This document shows, in pieces, positions 33,096-42,043 of a stretch of 64,000 bases of DNA. The position numbers and the translations under genes are program-made. Location of the stretch: assembly GCA_964570765.1 (NCBI GenBank), contig CAZMZF010000006.1, forward strand, positions 1-64,000, given 5' to 3'. Source of the DNA: CAZMZF01 sp964570765 (lineage in GTDB: Bacteria; Zixibacteria; MSB-5A5; RBG-16-43-9). Positions within the stretch are counted from its first letter, which is position 1. Each line of letters opens with the position of its first letter. The notes beneath the pieces are model-generated. The model worked only from the letters and a program-made list of their open reading frames with translations, had not been told where the DNA came from and ran no database searches.

Positions 33096-33890
33096 TTAGA
33101 AAAATTCCACGTAGATTATCCTCAATTCCCTGCCAATCTGAGAGACATCCTCAGTATTTTGAAAGATGTTTCTAAAATCCAGTTCTAAAGAAAGGCGGTC
33201 AGAAAAAATCCATTGAAGGCCCAAGTTCAGATACCCCTTCCCCTCACCCAGGGCTTTTCCGTTATCATCGTTTGTTCCCAGATCATATTCCAGGATCGCT
33301 CCTACACTTTCATTGAACCTGACATCCGTACCCACAAACAGGCTAATATTTTTATCTTTATCCTCATTCTCTAAACTATAATTCGCACCGAAATGAAATC
33401 CCACTGGATAATCGAAGACCAAATAATTCTTACTTATGACCCCATAAAAACCTTTGGATTTATACTGATACCTTTCTAAGGAGTCGTTATAAAGCCCTAT
33501 GCCCTGCCCATCGTAACCTAAGACAAAAGCCGGCATTAAGTAACTTTCATTAAGCAACCTGAGCTTGGCTGCAAATTCAATCCTGGGATTCCAGTCAGGT
33601 TTTTCCTCGCTGATCAGCTTACCTCCTCCATAGGACATACCTAACATAAACCTGTTCATCAAACCTATATCAATGGTATTAATTACCCCTCCACCCGGGT
33701 AGATTTTGATATCGAAATCAAAGCTACCTCTAGGCAGAAGCCCGGCTGTAGGACAATCAATTAATTTTCGAGGTTGAACCTTCCCCCAATCTCTTATCCG
33801 GGTTACCTTGTTTGGCTCTCCTTTTTGAGAAAAGGCTGAACTAACTAATAAAACTGATAATAAAACCAAGGTTAAAACAATTTTTTTCAT
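33096..33890 (-). CDS. Secreted or outer membrane hypothetical protein
   Basis: This protein (264 residues) has a signal peptide ending in SSAFSQ and a mature part dominated by alternating aromatic/polar residues (for example FDFDIKIYPGGGV, FGANYSLENEDKDKNISLFVG) and a final strand ending in an aromatic residue (IIYVEFF), the look of an outer membrane barrel. I cannot name the family. ATG 33890 follows a GGAGGAGAG site by few bases, so it is chosen over an ATG four codons upstream that overlaps that site. It stands alone, with a repeat-filled gap on each side. Confidence 0.65.
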   Translation of the reverse strand: MKKIVLTLVLLSVLLVSSAFSQKGEPNKVTRIRDWGKVQPRKLIDCPTAGLLPRGSFDFDIKIYPGGGVINTIDIGLMNRFMLGMSYGGGKLISEEKPDWNPRIEFAAKLRLLNESYLMPAFVLGYDGQGIGLYNDSLERYQYKSKGFYGVISKNYLVFDYPVGFHFGANYSLENEDKDKNISLFVGTDVRFNESVGAILEYDLGTNDDNGKALGEGKGYLNLGLQWIFSDRLSLELDFRNIFQNTEDVSQIGRELRIIYVEFF

Positions 33891-34340
33891 TCTCTCCTCC
33901 ATTTTTTTGTTAACTCACCTTTTTAAACTAACTCAGAGGAGCTTCCAAGTCAAATAAAATCTAACAGAAATTGAAGGACTTGATAAATCAAGCCCCTACA
34001 GTATACATTGTAGGGGTTCGATTTATCGAACCCAAATCGTTTGAAATTCACACTTCAAAACAAAAAACTATCAACTAAATTTTAGGTGCAACTCTTATGC
34101 CAAAAAATAAGCCAGACCTATATTTGTAAGTGGCTTATTTATATGAGGATACTTTGTAATTAGTTCTTGTTTGTATTTTTAAATTTCTCATCTGCACAAA
34201 AATTGTTTAAAGAGTATACTTTTTTGTGCATTAATTCCGTTTATCAAAATCTGCTTATACAGGGCATTTGCCATGTCCGAAAAGTCTTTTCCTATGTACA
34301 AGGGGTACAACCCCTGCCCAAGCAAGGTTGATAAGTCTCT
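33891..34340. other. 450-bp intergenic region with hairpins
   Basis: It contains a paired palindrome GGCTTGATTTATCAAGTCC-type and GGGTTCGATAAATCGAACC (about 33974-34034, each joined to CCCTACA), and a hairpin with perfect 10-bp arms TGCACAAAAA/TTTTTGTGCA (34193-34202 and 34221-34230). The latter could end transcripts on either strand. No ORF is supported. Confidence 0.5.
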
Positions 34341-34853
34341 TCAACTCCAGCTATCGTAACAGACAATCTCCTCTAAACTTTTCCTGAGACGTGCAGGAGG
34401 GACAGTCTTAGGATAACCTAAGGGCAGAAGTTCAACTATCCTGATATTATCAGGAATATTAAGAATTTTTTTGACCTCATCCTCTTTAAATGAGCCGATC
34501 CAGCAGGTGCCCAAACCTTCTTCCACTGCCTGAAGAGTCATATGGTCCATTGCAATAGCCAGATCGATAGGATAAGTATACTGACCGCAGGACATCACAT
34601 AATTAACCAGAGTCGCACAACCTACAATTACCACTGGAGCCTCTGCCAGGAAATGCTGGTTATTTGCCGCAACAACCAGTTTCTTTTTTAATTCTTTATT
34701 CTTTACAATTAAGAACTTCCATTCTTGTAGATTTTTAGCCGAAGGAGCTAACCTTCCCGCTTCCAGAACTCTTAATAATTTTTCCTCCTCGATTGGTTTA
34801 TCTAAAAAACTACGAATACTCCTTCTCAACTTAATCGCTTCAAAAACGTTCAT
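34341..34853 (-). CDS. Nitroreductase family protein
   Basis: This FMN-dependent nitroreductase-fold protein (170 residues) has AIKLRRSIRSFLDKPI near the start and the FMN-contact stretch EAGRLAPSAKNLQEWKFLIV (about 32-51). Cys-rich loop CATLVNYVMSCGQYTYPIDLAIAMDHM includes the dimer region, and GTCWIGSFKEDEV follows. It reduces nitro, quinone or enone groups with NAD(P)H; the natural substrate is unclear. GGAGGT four bases upstream decides this ATG over an upstream in-frame start. Confidence 0.88.
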   Translation of the reverse strand: MNVFEAIKLRRSIRSFLDKPIEEEKLLRVLEAGRLAPSAKNLQEWKFLIVKNKELKKKLVVAANNQHFLAEAPVVIVGCATLVNYVMSCGQYTYPIDLAIAMDHMTLQAVEEGLGTCWIGSFKEDEVKKILNIPDNIRIVELLPLGYPKTVPPARLRKSLEEIVCYDSWS

Positions 34854-35229
34854 GCATACCTCCAAAGTTATTAAGAGACGTGACCGTGAAAAAAAACATT
34901 TAAACAATACAGGGACAGAACACTGTTCTGTCCCTACAACAACAAATGAATCTTGAAAACATCCAAATCTTCAATCTCCATTTTAGCTATTCCCCTAATA
35001 TCATAAATCTTTTTTATTTAATTTTTTTATCTTCACCAGGAAATCGGAGAAACTCACCCTTAATCCCTCTCTTATAAAGAGAGGGACTTTCACACCCCTT
35101 CTCTTCTCAAGAGAAGGTTATAGGGGATGAGTTTGAGGACAAAAGGGTCGTTGGTCAGAAGACCAACGACCATCAGGATTTATTTACGGTCACGAATAAC
35201 GATCACGAGTAACGTCTTTTCACTCCAGT
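34854..35229. other. 376-bp repeat-rich intergenic region
   Basis: It includes GGGACAGAACACTGTTCTGTCCC followed by TACA (about 34911-34939), CTCTCTTATAAAGAGAG and CTTCTCTTCTCAAGAGAAG pairs (about 35065-35116), GGTCGTTGGTCAGAAGACCAACGACC (about 35146-35171), and repeated words GGTCACGAATAACGATCACG near 35190. These look like independent short hairpins, with no gene between them. Confidence 0.55.
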
Positions 35230-37365
35230 CTACTTCTTGATAAATAAATTCGGATCTACCTCTGGATTGATATTCACTTCTAAGACTTTACTCTCAGCAA
35301 ATTTCTGGCCATCGGAATTGGTCAGCTGATGAAAAGGAAGCTTAACTCCTGAGACATCCCGGAAATCTGAGAAGACCTCTTCCATAGTTGCCGGTCCTGT
35401 CATCCCGCTACCGCGATAAGTCTGTTTTACTGGAAGATAAGTTGTTTGATCTACATATATTTTTAATTCATTTCCAGCAGGATCTGAGATCAAAATTACA
35501 TCTAATTTCTTCCCTTCATATTCTTCTGCTCCCAAGAATTGAATTTTTAAATCTGTAGCTTGAAAAAGATTGATAAAAGAACGGAAAAGGTCAGCTTTGG
35601 TTTCTTTTATCTGAGATTCAGGCAGGTCCTGGGTTCCCTGTGGAGAGGATACCCATCCTTTTTCTCCATCAAAGACCAAGATCTGGGTTCCAAACGGCAT
35701 AGTTACATCCTGCCTTACCTTATCCGGGAAAATGTGAGTAGAAATAACTGAAAGCTGAAATTCACCCTGTGGTGTGGAAATGCTGGTTTCATTTTTTAAC
35801 ACTGCGCTTTTTATGGCGGCAAAAGTTTTCCTGCCTCCACAAGCACTAACGACTTTTTCAAAAACCTCTTTCCCTTTAGCTAAAGAGGCTTCAGATGCTT
35901 CCGGCTCTTTTTCCCTGGCTAAAGGTGAAGCTTCAGGTATAGTGATATCTACAGTATTTACCTCACCCAGAACTGAAAGGGGCTGGTCAAAATCCTGACT
36001 CTTACCTACTACCAGAACTTCAATGTCGTTCGGATGGAGATGAGTCTTTGCCGCTCGCAAAATATCTGCTTTTGTGACTTTCTCTACCTGTGCTTTGGTC
36101 TTCTGCAGAAAATCCAGGGGGAATCCATAATACTCATAGGTCATCAGACGATTGACCACCTTATCCTTGGTGTCAAACCTGAAGACAAATGAATTAAGAT
36201 AATTTTCTTTAGCCTGTTTCAATTCGTCATCTGTAACCTCTTCCTGAGTGAGCTTTTTGGTCTCCTCGATCATATATTTAATAGCTTCAACTGTGGATTG
36301 GGATTTGGTTTGACACAAAATGGTGAAGGTCCCGGGAAAACCAAAATTGGTATTATAAGATCCGCTTACTTGATAAGCCAGCCCTTCCTCCGTGCGTACC
36401 TTTTTAACCAGACGGGAGGTAAAACTTCTGCCGAAAATGTAATTCATCACCGTTAAAGCATAATAATCCGGGTCGTCCATAGTGCCGCCAATATGTCCCA
36501 GATAGATATTGGCTTGGTTAACATCATCCTTTTTTACCAGATTGACTGAGGAATGATATTTATAATCAACCCTGGGAAATTCTAATCCTTCAACCTTTGC
36601 TGGTTTCCAGTTAGCAAAAACCTTTTTTATCTTCTGAACCATCTCACTGGTTTTGAAATCTCCCCACACTCCTAAGATCACCGAGCTGGGATGAAAATAT
36701 TTCTGGTGGAATGCAACCAGGTCCTCTCGTTTTATATTGTCGATGGTATAATATTCAGTAGTCCGGGTATAGGGGCTCTTGGCTCCATAGATCAATTTAT
36801 CGAACTCCCGGTCTGCAATTGCACTTACTTCATCATTTCTCCTGGCAATCCCGCTTTTGTGCTGAATTTTAGCTAAATCGATTTTATCCAGGTCGAATTT
36901 TGGATCCATCAAAATATCTGCTAAAATAGAAAGACCCTTGTCAATATCTTCTTTGAGAACAGATATCTCAGCACCCCCTTCGGTTAACCCTATCCAGGTC
37001 TCCACTGATGCCCCCAACCTTTCCAGCTCCTCATCGATCTGGTCTCCAGTTCTATTTCCAGCACCACCAGTTCGCATAACCATTCCGGTGATCGAAGCCA
37101 GTCCAATCTTATCTGCGGGCTCATAAATGGAACCGGTTTTAACCAGAACGGAAACCCCAATTACGGGTAACTGATGGTCTTCTGCTAGAAAAAGTATCAT
37201 CCCGTTAGGCAGAACTTCTCTTTTCACCTCAGGAATTTTCAATTCACCTAAGGGAGGATATTTTAGGTCTTTGTAACTTTTCTGCGCCCACAGAGGTGAG
37301 GTGACGAACAAAACCAGAATCATCATCAGAAAAAGGCACTTAAAGTTTTTGATGGTTTTAAGCAT
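35230..37365 (-). CDS. M16-like inactive subunit with LolA-like C-terminal domain
   Basis: This protein (711 residues) has a signal peptide (to about PLWAQK), then the two tandem M16 (insulinase-type) halves. The zinc motif HxxEH is absent: the corresponding stretch reads LASITGMVM. A C-terminal region (about 500-711; VVSACGGRKTFAAIKS ... FDGEKGWVSSPQG ... YVDQTTYLPVKQ) resembles the LolA/LolB-type lipoprotein-carrier fold. It is the non-catalytic partner of the active M16 gene upstream (37482-39017). AAGGAG precedes this ATG; an extension of 15 codons is rejected. Confidence 0.85.
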   Translation of the reverse strand: MLKTIKNFKCLFLMMILVLFVTSPLWAQKSYKDLKYPPLGELKIPEVKREVLPNGMILFLAEDHQLPVIGVSVLVKTGSIYEPADKIGLASITGMVMRTGGAGNRTGDQIDEELERLGASVETWIGLTEGGAEISVLKEDIDKGLSILADILMDPKFDLDKIDLAKIQHKSGIARRNDEVSAIADREFDKLIYGAKSPYTRTTEYYTIDNIKREDLVAFHQKYFHPSSVILGVWGDFKTSEMVQKIKKVFANWKPAKVEGLEFPRVDYKYHSSVNLVKKDDVNQANIYLGHIGGTMDDPDYYALTVMNYIFGRSFTSRLVKKVRTEEGLAYQVSGSYNTNFGFPGTFTILCQTKSQSTVEAIKYMIEETKKLTQEEVTDDELKQAKENYLNSFVFRFDTKDKVVNRLMTYEYYGFPLDFLQKTKAQVEKVTKADILRAAKTHLHPNDIEVLVVGKSQDFDQPLSVLGEVNTVDITIPEASPLAREKEPEASEASLAKGKEVFEKVVSACGGRKTFAAIKSAVLKNETSISTPQGEFQLSVISTHIFPDKVRQDVTMPFGTQILVFDGEKGWVSSPQGTQDLPESQIKETKADLFRSFINLFQATDLKIQFLGAEEYEGKKLDVILISDPAGNELKIYVDQTTYLPVKQTYRGSGMTGPATMEEVFSDFRDVSGVKLPFHQLTNSDGQKFAESKVLEVNINPEVDPNLFIKK

Positions 37366-37481
37366 CGCTTTTCTCCTTCTTTTAGGATTTTTTATATTGA
37401 AAATTATCATTTCTTATCTATCTTTTTTTATCTGTTACCCTTAAACTCTTAAACCTCTGAACCTTTGAACTTTTTTATCAT

Positions 37482-39017
37482 TTATTTTATTGTAACCAGT
37501 TCACCCACAGTCCGGTTAGATTTTTTTAGATATTGATTTGCCACCCTTTTAATATCACCAGCAGTTATCTGATTAATTCGATCAAGTTGTTTGAATAGTT
37601 CTTTCCAGTCGCCTGCAATTACCTGATAAGAGGTAAGCTGAATCGCCATACCCAGATTGGATTTGAGCTGTCTTATGAAATTAGCTTTGGCACGCGTTTT
37701 AATAGCGTTCAAATCCTCAGTTGAAATGGTATCAGCTTTGACCTTCTCTATCTCCTCATAGATTATATCCTCACATTCTTTATTGGTATGATCTTTAGCT
37801 GGCACCGCATAGAAACCCACAAGGTTAGGATATTTTTCTGCTGGATAAGAAGGGATTCCTCCTACCTGCACTGCTATTTTTTTCTCCTTGACCAAAATTT
37901 TATAAAGCCGTGAAGTTCTACCACCACCCAGATAATCAGCCATAGCGTTGAAGACCGGGTCATCCGGATGGGTTGCATTTGGACGGTGATAACCTATGAG
38001 CAAAATCGGCTGGGATTTATCCTCTACCTCAATCCTTTTTTCACCTAACTGTTCCGGCTCTTTGGTTCGCACCGGTGCTGGATATTCACCCTTAGGAATG
38101 TCCCCGAAATATTTCTCCGCTAAGGCGATAACTTCCTGCGGTTTCACATCTCCCACAATACCGATGGTGAGATTATTTGGAATATAGTATTTCCTATAAT
38201 ACTCTTCTGCCTGATGACGTGATATCGATTTCAGATCAGACATATGTCCTATAACCTCGTGATGATAAGGATGGGCTTTAAAGGCAGCCGCCATAAACTC
38301 CTCAAACAGTTTTCCGGACGGGTTGCTCTCTATCCCCCGTCTTCGCTCTTCCATTATCACATCTTTCTCTTTATAAAATTCTCTCAAAACCGGATTAATA
38401 AATCTATCCGACTCTAATGCCATCCAGAGCTCTAATTTATTGGAGGGGAAACTATAAATATAACAGGTTTGATCATAGCCAGTAAAAGCGTTTGTCCCTA
38501 CTGCTCCCTCTTCCTCTGCAATTACATCGAATTGGTTACCTATAACAAACTTTCCTGCCTCATCCTGAGTTTTGGCAAATTCTTCCTCCAATTTTTTAAG
38601 CCTTTCCTGGTCTGCCCTATCCCCTTTATCCCTTTCTTCTAAAATCTCTTCAAAAAGGCTATCCTCCTTTGCCATAGCAATTTTCTCTTTTTCGTAATCT
38701 TTGGTACCAATGGTTTTAGTCCCTTTGAAAGCCACATGTTCGAAAATATGAGAAATCCCGGTTATGCCGGTAACTTCGTTGTTGGAGCCAACGTTGGCAT
38801 AGGTGCAAAAGGAGACTACTGGCACCTCGTGCCTCTCTAAGATTATAAGCTTAAGCCCATTGGAAAGGGTATGCTCCGTTATATCGCTTTCTATAGCCTT
38901 AAAAGAGTCTAGAGGCTTTTCCTTTCCTGTGGCTCCGCTCATTGACTGGCTAAAGGATAAAGAAAAAAGGAGAAGTAGAAAAAATAAACCTGTGATAAAG
39001 CGCCTCTTTTTAAACAT
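37482..39017 (-). CDS. Active M16 zinc metalloprotease
   Basis: This secreted M16B peptidase (511 residues) has a signal peptide and the inverted zinc motif HxxEH in GISHIFEHVAFKG (about 85-97); the third zinc ligand glutamate probably lies in MEERRRGIESNPSG about 135 residues later. A long charged insertion (about 118-160) lies between the two. With the adjacent inactive subunit it would form an alpha/beta M16 dimer that degrades peptides in the periplasm. The gap to the partner is 116 bp. A GGAGGT site precedes the ATG. Confidence 0.9.
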   Translation of the reverse strand: MFKKRRFITGLFFLLLLFSLSFSQSMSGATGKEKPLDSFKAIESDITEHTLSNGLKLIILERHEVPVVSFCTYANVGSNNEVTGITGISHIFEHVAFKGTKTIGTKDYEKEKIAMAKEDSLFEEILEERDKGDRADQERLKKLEEEFAKTQDEAGKFVIGNQFDVIAEEEGAVGTNAFTGYDQTCYIYSFPSNKLELWMALESDRFINPVLREFYKEKDVIMEERRRGIESNPSGKLFEEFMAAAFKAHPYHHEVIGHMSDLKSISRHQAEEYYRKYYIPNNLTIGIVGDVKPQEVIALAEKYFGDIPKGEYPAPVRTKEPEQLGEKRIEVEDKSQPILLIGYHRPNATHPDDPVFNAMADYLGGGRTSRLYKILVKEKKIAVQVGGIPSYPAEKYPNLVGFYAVPAKDHTNKECEDIIYEEIEKVKADTISTEDLNAIKTRAKANFIRQLKSNLGMAIQLTSYQVIAGDWKELFKQLDRINQITAGDIKRVANQYLKKSNRTVGELVTIK

Positions 39018-39339
39018 AAAACCTTACCTCCTTTAAAAAGTTTAAAAGTTGTTAGCTTTGGTTATCCTTTCTTAATATAGTGGAAGGTTTTAGTCTTCCT
39101 TTTAATTACATCACTAATTCAACCTTCAATATTTTTTCCCTATAATGCATATCTTCCACAATTTAACCAAAACTATCTCCTTGTCAAGACCATCATATAT
39201 TTTATTTGAGAATAATCTCTGCATACTATTTTTTAATACTTTGATTTTCTGTTGATTGTTTCAAAATCTTTTGTTGAGAAATGTAGGGGCACGTTGCAAC
39301 GTGCTCCTACAGTCTTTTAGAGACGCATGCAATGCGTCT
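39018..39339. other. 322-bp intergenic region with two palindromes
   Basis: AT-rich sequence is followed by GTAGGGGCACGTTGCAACGTGCTCCTAC (39283-39310) and AGAGACGCATGCAATGCGTCTCT (about 39319-39341). The second motif also occurs near 51436-51460 and 58562-58582. No gene is supported. Confidence 0.6.
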
Positions 39340-40074
39340 CTACAGCTTCAGCTCATCCCACTTCTTAAACACCTCTAAAACCATTTTTTTAATCTTCTCT
39401 GCCACCTTTTCCATATAGAGCTTAGCTTTTTTCTCATCGAAATCCGGATACCCTTCTTTTTCTTTATAAAGGATTATAGAGGAAGGTGTGGGCATTACAT
39501 TCATGGCTTCATCGAATTTGTAAGCCATCTCTTTTTTATACTTTTCCTTTTTTACTAAAGATTTATCAATAGCTAAAATTCCGGCAGTCTCATCGACTCC
39601 TGCATGACCTCCGGTTACTCCATAAACCTGTTTGGTAATGTCATCACATAAAAGCCACCAGTGAATCACCGCTATTTTAGCTTTTCTGGTTTTATAGACT
39701 TTCAGAGCAGAATTCTTGAGCTCGTTTAAATGTCCTCCGTGTCCGTTGATTACCACGATCCTGGAAAATCCTTTCTCCGCCATAGAATCAAGGATTTCAT
39801 AAAGGTAATTCTCAAAAGTCTGCGAGGTTACGCTTAAAGAGCCAGGGTAAAAATAAAGGTTCCGGGTAACGCCATAATAAACTGGTGGTGCAATTATCGC
39901 TTTTAAATCTTCAGCTATCATTTCCGCAATCTTCTGAGGTATCTGCACATCCGTTCCCAGGCTAATTACTCCGTGAGCCTCAATCGTTCCCACCGGCAGA
40001 ATTATTGTCTTTATTGTTTTGGGAACTAATCCCTTAAACTCCATCCAGTTAAGATTTTCCAGCTTATAAATCAT
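39340..40074 (-). CDS. Creatininase family amidohydrolase
   Basis: This protein (244 residues) has the creatininase metal ligands: GTIEAHGVISLGTDVQIP (Glu, His and Asp) and the later INGHGGHLNEL (His-rich loop); PGSLSVTSQTFENYL is also typical. Members hydrolyse small cyclic or linear amides (creatinine, formamides) or act in mycofactocin maturation (MftE), and sequence alone does not pick among these. GAGGAG precedes the ATG. Upstream is a beta-lactamase-fold gene 81 bp away in the same direction. Confidence 0.85.
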   Translation of the reverse strand: MIYKLENLNWMEFKGLVPKTIKTIILPVGTIEAHGVISLGTDVQIPQKIAEMIAEDLKAIIAPPVYYGVTRNLYFYPGSLSVTSQTFENYLYEILDSMAEKGFSRIVVINGHGGHLNELKNSALKVYKTRKAKIAVIHWWLLCDDITKQVYGVTGGHAGVDETAGILAIDKSLVKKEKYKKEMAYKFDEAMNVMPTPSSIILYKEKEGYPDFDEKKAKLYMEKVAEKIKKMVLEVFKKWDELKL

Positions 40075-40155
40075 CGAACACTCCTCGTCTTAGATTTGAG
40101 ATTTAATCAATAAATTTATCTTTCCCTGTCTACTGTCTACTACCTACTATCTACT

Positions 40156-40902
40156 TTATTTATATTCTAAAACATAAACCATCATTTCTTCAGGTAGAGA
40201 ATCTTTTTTAAGAGCAACTGAATTTTTACCCACTTTATTTATATTTTTCTTCCCCTTTAAAAAAGGCTCAATCCCGGAGATAGGGAAATTCGAACCCATG
40301 GCTGGAGTCTTATAATGCATAGGAAAAACAATTCTGGGGTTTAATTTGTTGACTATTTTGGTCGCCTGTTCAGCATCAATCGTAAAGTACCCTCCCACCG
40401 GTATGAAAACCACATCCACTGAACCAATCTCCTTGAATTGCGAATCGGTCAGATCAACTCCTAAATCTCCGAAGTGAGCAAACCTTATCCCTTCAAGCTC
40501 CCAGATGCGGATATGATTATCTCCCCTGCCTGTACCATGAGAGGATTTAACCGCTTTGAAGGTTATCCCTTTTACAGTCTTATCCCCAGCGCCTCTAACC
40601 AGTTCAGGTTTTCCACTTATAGCTGAGACATAATTATGGTCAAAGTGCTCATGGCTTATCAGAATGATATCTGCACTAACTTCGGGCAGAGGATAACCCA
40701 CGCTTTTGTCAAAAGGATCAGTTACGATTTTGACTGAATTTGAGAGCATAAAGCAGGAATGCCCAAACCACCTAACAGTAATCTCTTTGTTATCCATCTT
40801 TACTCCTTTCTCCTCTTTTTTTTGAGCTTGAGCAAAACTAAAAATCAGGGCTAAAGAAAACAACCCAAAAAATAACATTGATATTTTGATTTTCTTAAAC
40901 AT
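40156..40902 (-). CDS. Secreted metallo-beta-lactamase-fold hydrolase (UlaG-like)
   Basis: This enzyme (248 residues) begins with a signal peptide (FKKIKISMLFFGLFSLALIFSFAQA) and has VRWFGHSCFML, the SHEHFDHN zinc motif, a GDLGVDL loop and a late FPMHYKTP histidine, the ordering of UlaG-like metal-dependent hydrolases. The substrate is unknown; secretion is unusual but supported by the leader. The ATG at 40902 follows AAGGAGG; a 20-codon extension has no such site. Confidence 0.85.
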   Translation of the reverse strand: MFKKIKISMLFFGLFSLALIFSFAQAQKKEEKGVKMDNKEITVRWFGHSCFMLSNSVKIVTDPFDKSVGYPLPEVSADIILISHEHFDHNYVSAISGKPELVRGAGDKTVKGITFKAVKSSHGTGRGDNHIRIWELEGIRFAHFGDLGVDLTDSQFKEIGSVDVVFIPVGGYFTIDAEQATKIVNKLNPRIVFPMHYKTPAMGSNFPISGIEPFLKGKKNINKVGKNSVALKKDSLPEEMMVYVLEYK

Positions 40903-40976
40903 AAAAACCTCCTTATTTGTTTTGAAGTAATGAGGGTGGAGACAAGCTCCACCCCTACGCAACTAAACCTTTAGGT

Positions 40977-41903
40977 TTAATAGGCATCGTCACGGACGAT
41001 GGACTCCATATCCTGTTTCAAATCATATAGTTTGTCGAACAGAACCATCTGGGATGAATAAAAAGCCAGCCGGTAAAACGACCTGAAAAGACTATAAGCT
41101 TGTTGTAAGATAAACAAAGAGAGTATAAGAGATTTCTCCATAAATATAAAATGCAAAAATTTATTCAGCCCAAAATGGGCTATTAAACTTCCCAGAAAAA
41201 TAGCACTTAAAAGGTAATATAGAAAAACCGTTTTATCAAAATTCTTAAGGATAAATTTTAAAGTTGGCTTTATAATCCTTCGGAGTTTTTTCTCCTCGAA
41301 GTAAATCCGGTAAATCCGCAGATAATCGCTCCACATATCCACCCCCATAAAGAAAATCGCCAGGATGAGAAGGTCTAAGATAAGGATTATAATGTGGACC
41401 TTAAACGAAAGCTCTTTCCCGGCAATGATTGAGATTAAGGAAAAAATAAGCAGAGCAAATAAGAAAGCCAGTATGTAGATCAGGCTGATGAGGATGAAGA
41501 TCTTCAAGAAGCTCCAGAAGTATTTAGCGCAATCCCCAAAGAATTTTTCACCTTTAAATTTCTTTCTCCCCTCTTTCAAATCCTGAAAGAAGGTTCCCCA
41601 CAAACCCCCGGATAAAAAGATATAACTGATAATGGAAATTAAAACAATAACCAGAAACAAAACCTGATATAGATTTATACTTCTGCTCCAGTAATGCAGG
41701 AAATCAACCAGAAAAGTGAAATCATATCCTTTAAGAAAATTTAAGGAGAAAGGGGATAGAGAAAAAGTTCTGGAGAACATATAATAAGCCGGGATTAAAA
41801 GGAGAAAAGCAAAAAACAGCTTGAACAGAAATAGAATCAAAGCCAGGATTTTATTCTCCCAGACTTTTTTGATTCCGCATTTAAATGAATCCCAGATAAC
41901 CAT
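40977..41903 (-). CDS. Multi-helix membrane protein, unknown function
   Basis: This integral membrane protein (308 residues) has five or six long hydrophobic segments (for example ILALILFLFKLFFAFLLLIPAYYMF, VLFLVIVLISIISYIFL, FLKIFILISLIYILAFLFALLIFSLISII, HIIILILDLLILAIFFMGVDMW). Charged, aromatic-rich loops occur between them. I do not recognise the family. The ATG at 41903 is preferred; a longer frame from TTG 41930 would run into the adjacent repeat. Confidence 0.6.
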   Translation of the reverse strand: MVIWDSFKCGIKKVWENKILALILFLFKLFFAFLLLIPAYYMFSRTFSLSPFSLNFLKGYDFTFLVDFLHYWSRSINLYQVLFLVIVLISIISYIFLSGGLWGTFFQDLKEGRKKFKGEKFFGDCAKYFWSFLKIFILISLIYILAFLFALLIFSLISIIAGKELSFKVHIIILILDLLILAIFFMGVDMWSDYLRIYRIYFEEKKLRRIIKPTLKFILKNFDKTVFLYYLLSAIFLGSLIAHFGLNKFLHFIFMEKSLILSLFILQQAYSLFRSFYRLAFYSSQMVLFDKLYDLKQDMESIVRDDAY

Positions 41904-41922
41904 TTTTTCTCTAAGAAATTCA

Positions 41923-41990
41923 GCAGGCAAGGTACCCGCTCTACGAAAGCAATCGTAGGTATCCGCCAGAGGCGGACCAGCCCTGCAAAC
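41923..41990. repeat. Dispersed palindromic repeat, family C copy 3
   Basis: Begins GCAGGCAAGGTACCCGCTCT, then ACGAAAGCAATCGTAGG, then GCCAGAGGCGGACCAGCCCTGCAAA. It agrees with the copies at 993-1074 and 6211-6292 in the ends and core. It lies between the membrane protein and aminopeptidase genes. Confidence 0.75.
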
Positions 41991-42043
41991 TAAGTTTTTA
42001 AAGACCTTGCCTTATACCCTCAACCTATCACCTAAAACCTTAT

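Noticed and set aside
34193..34230. Inverted repeat TGCACAAAAA as an operator
   Set aside because: The 18-base loop and flanking A/T runs fit a transcription-end hairpin as well or better; no nearby promoter was seen, so no operator is called.
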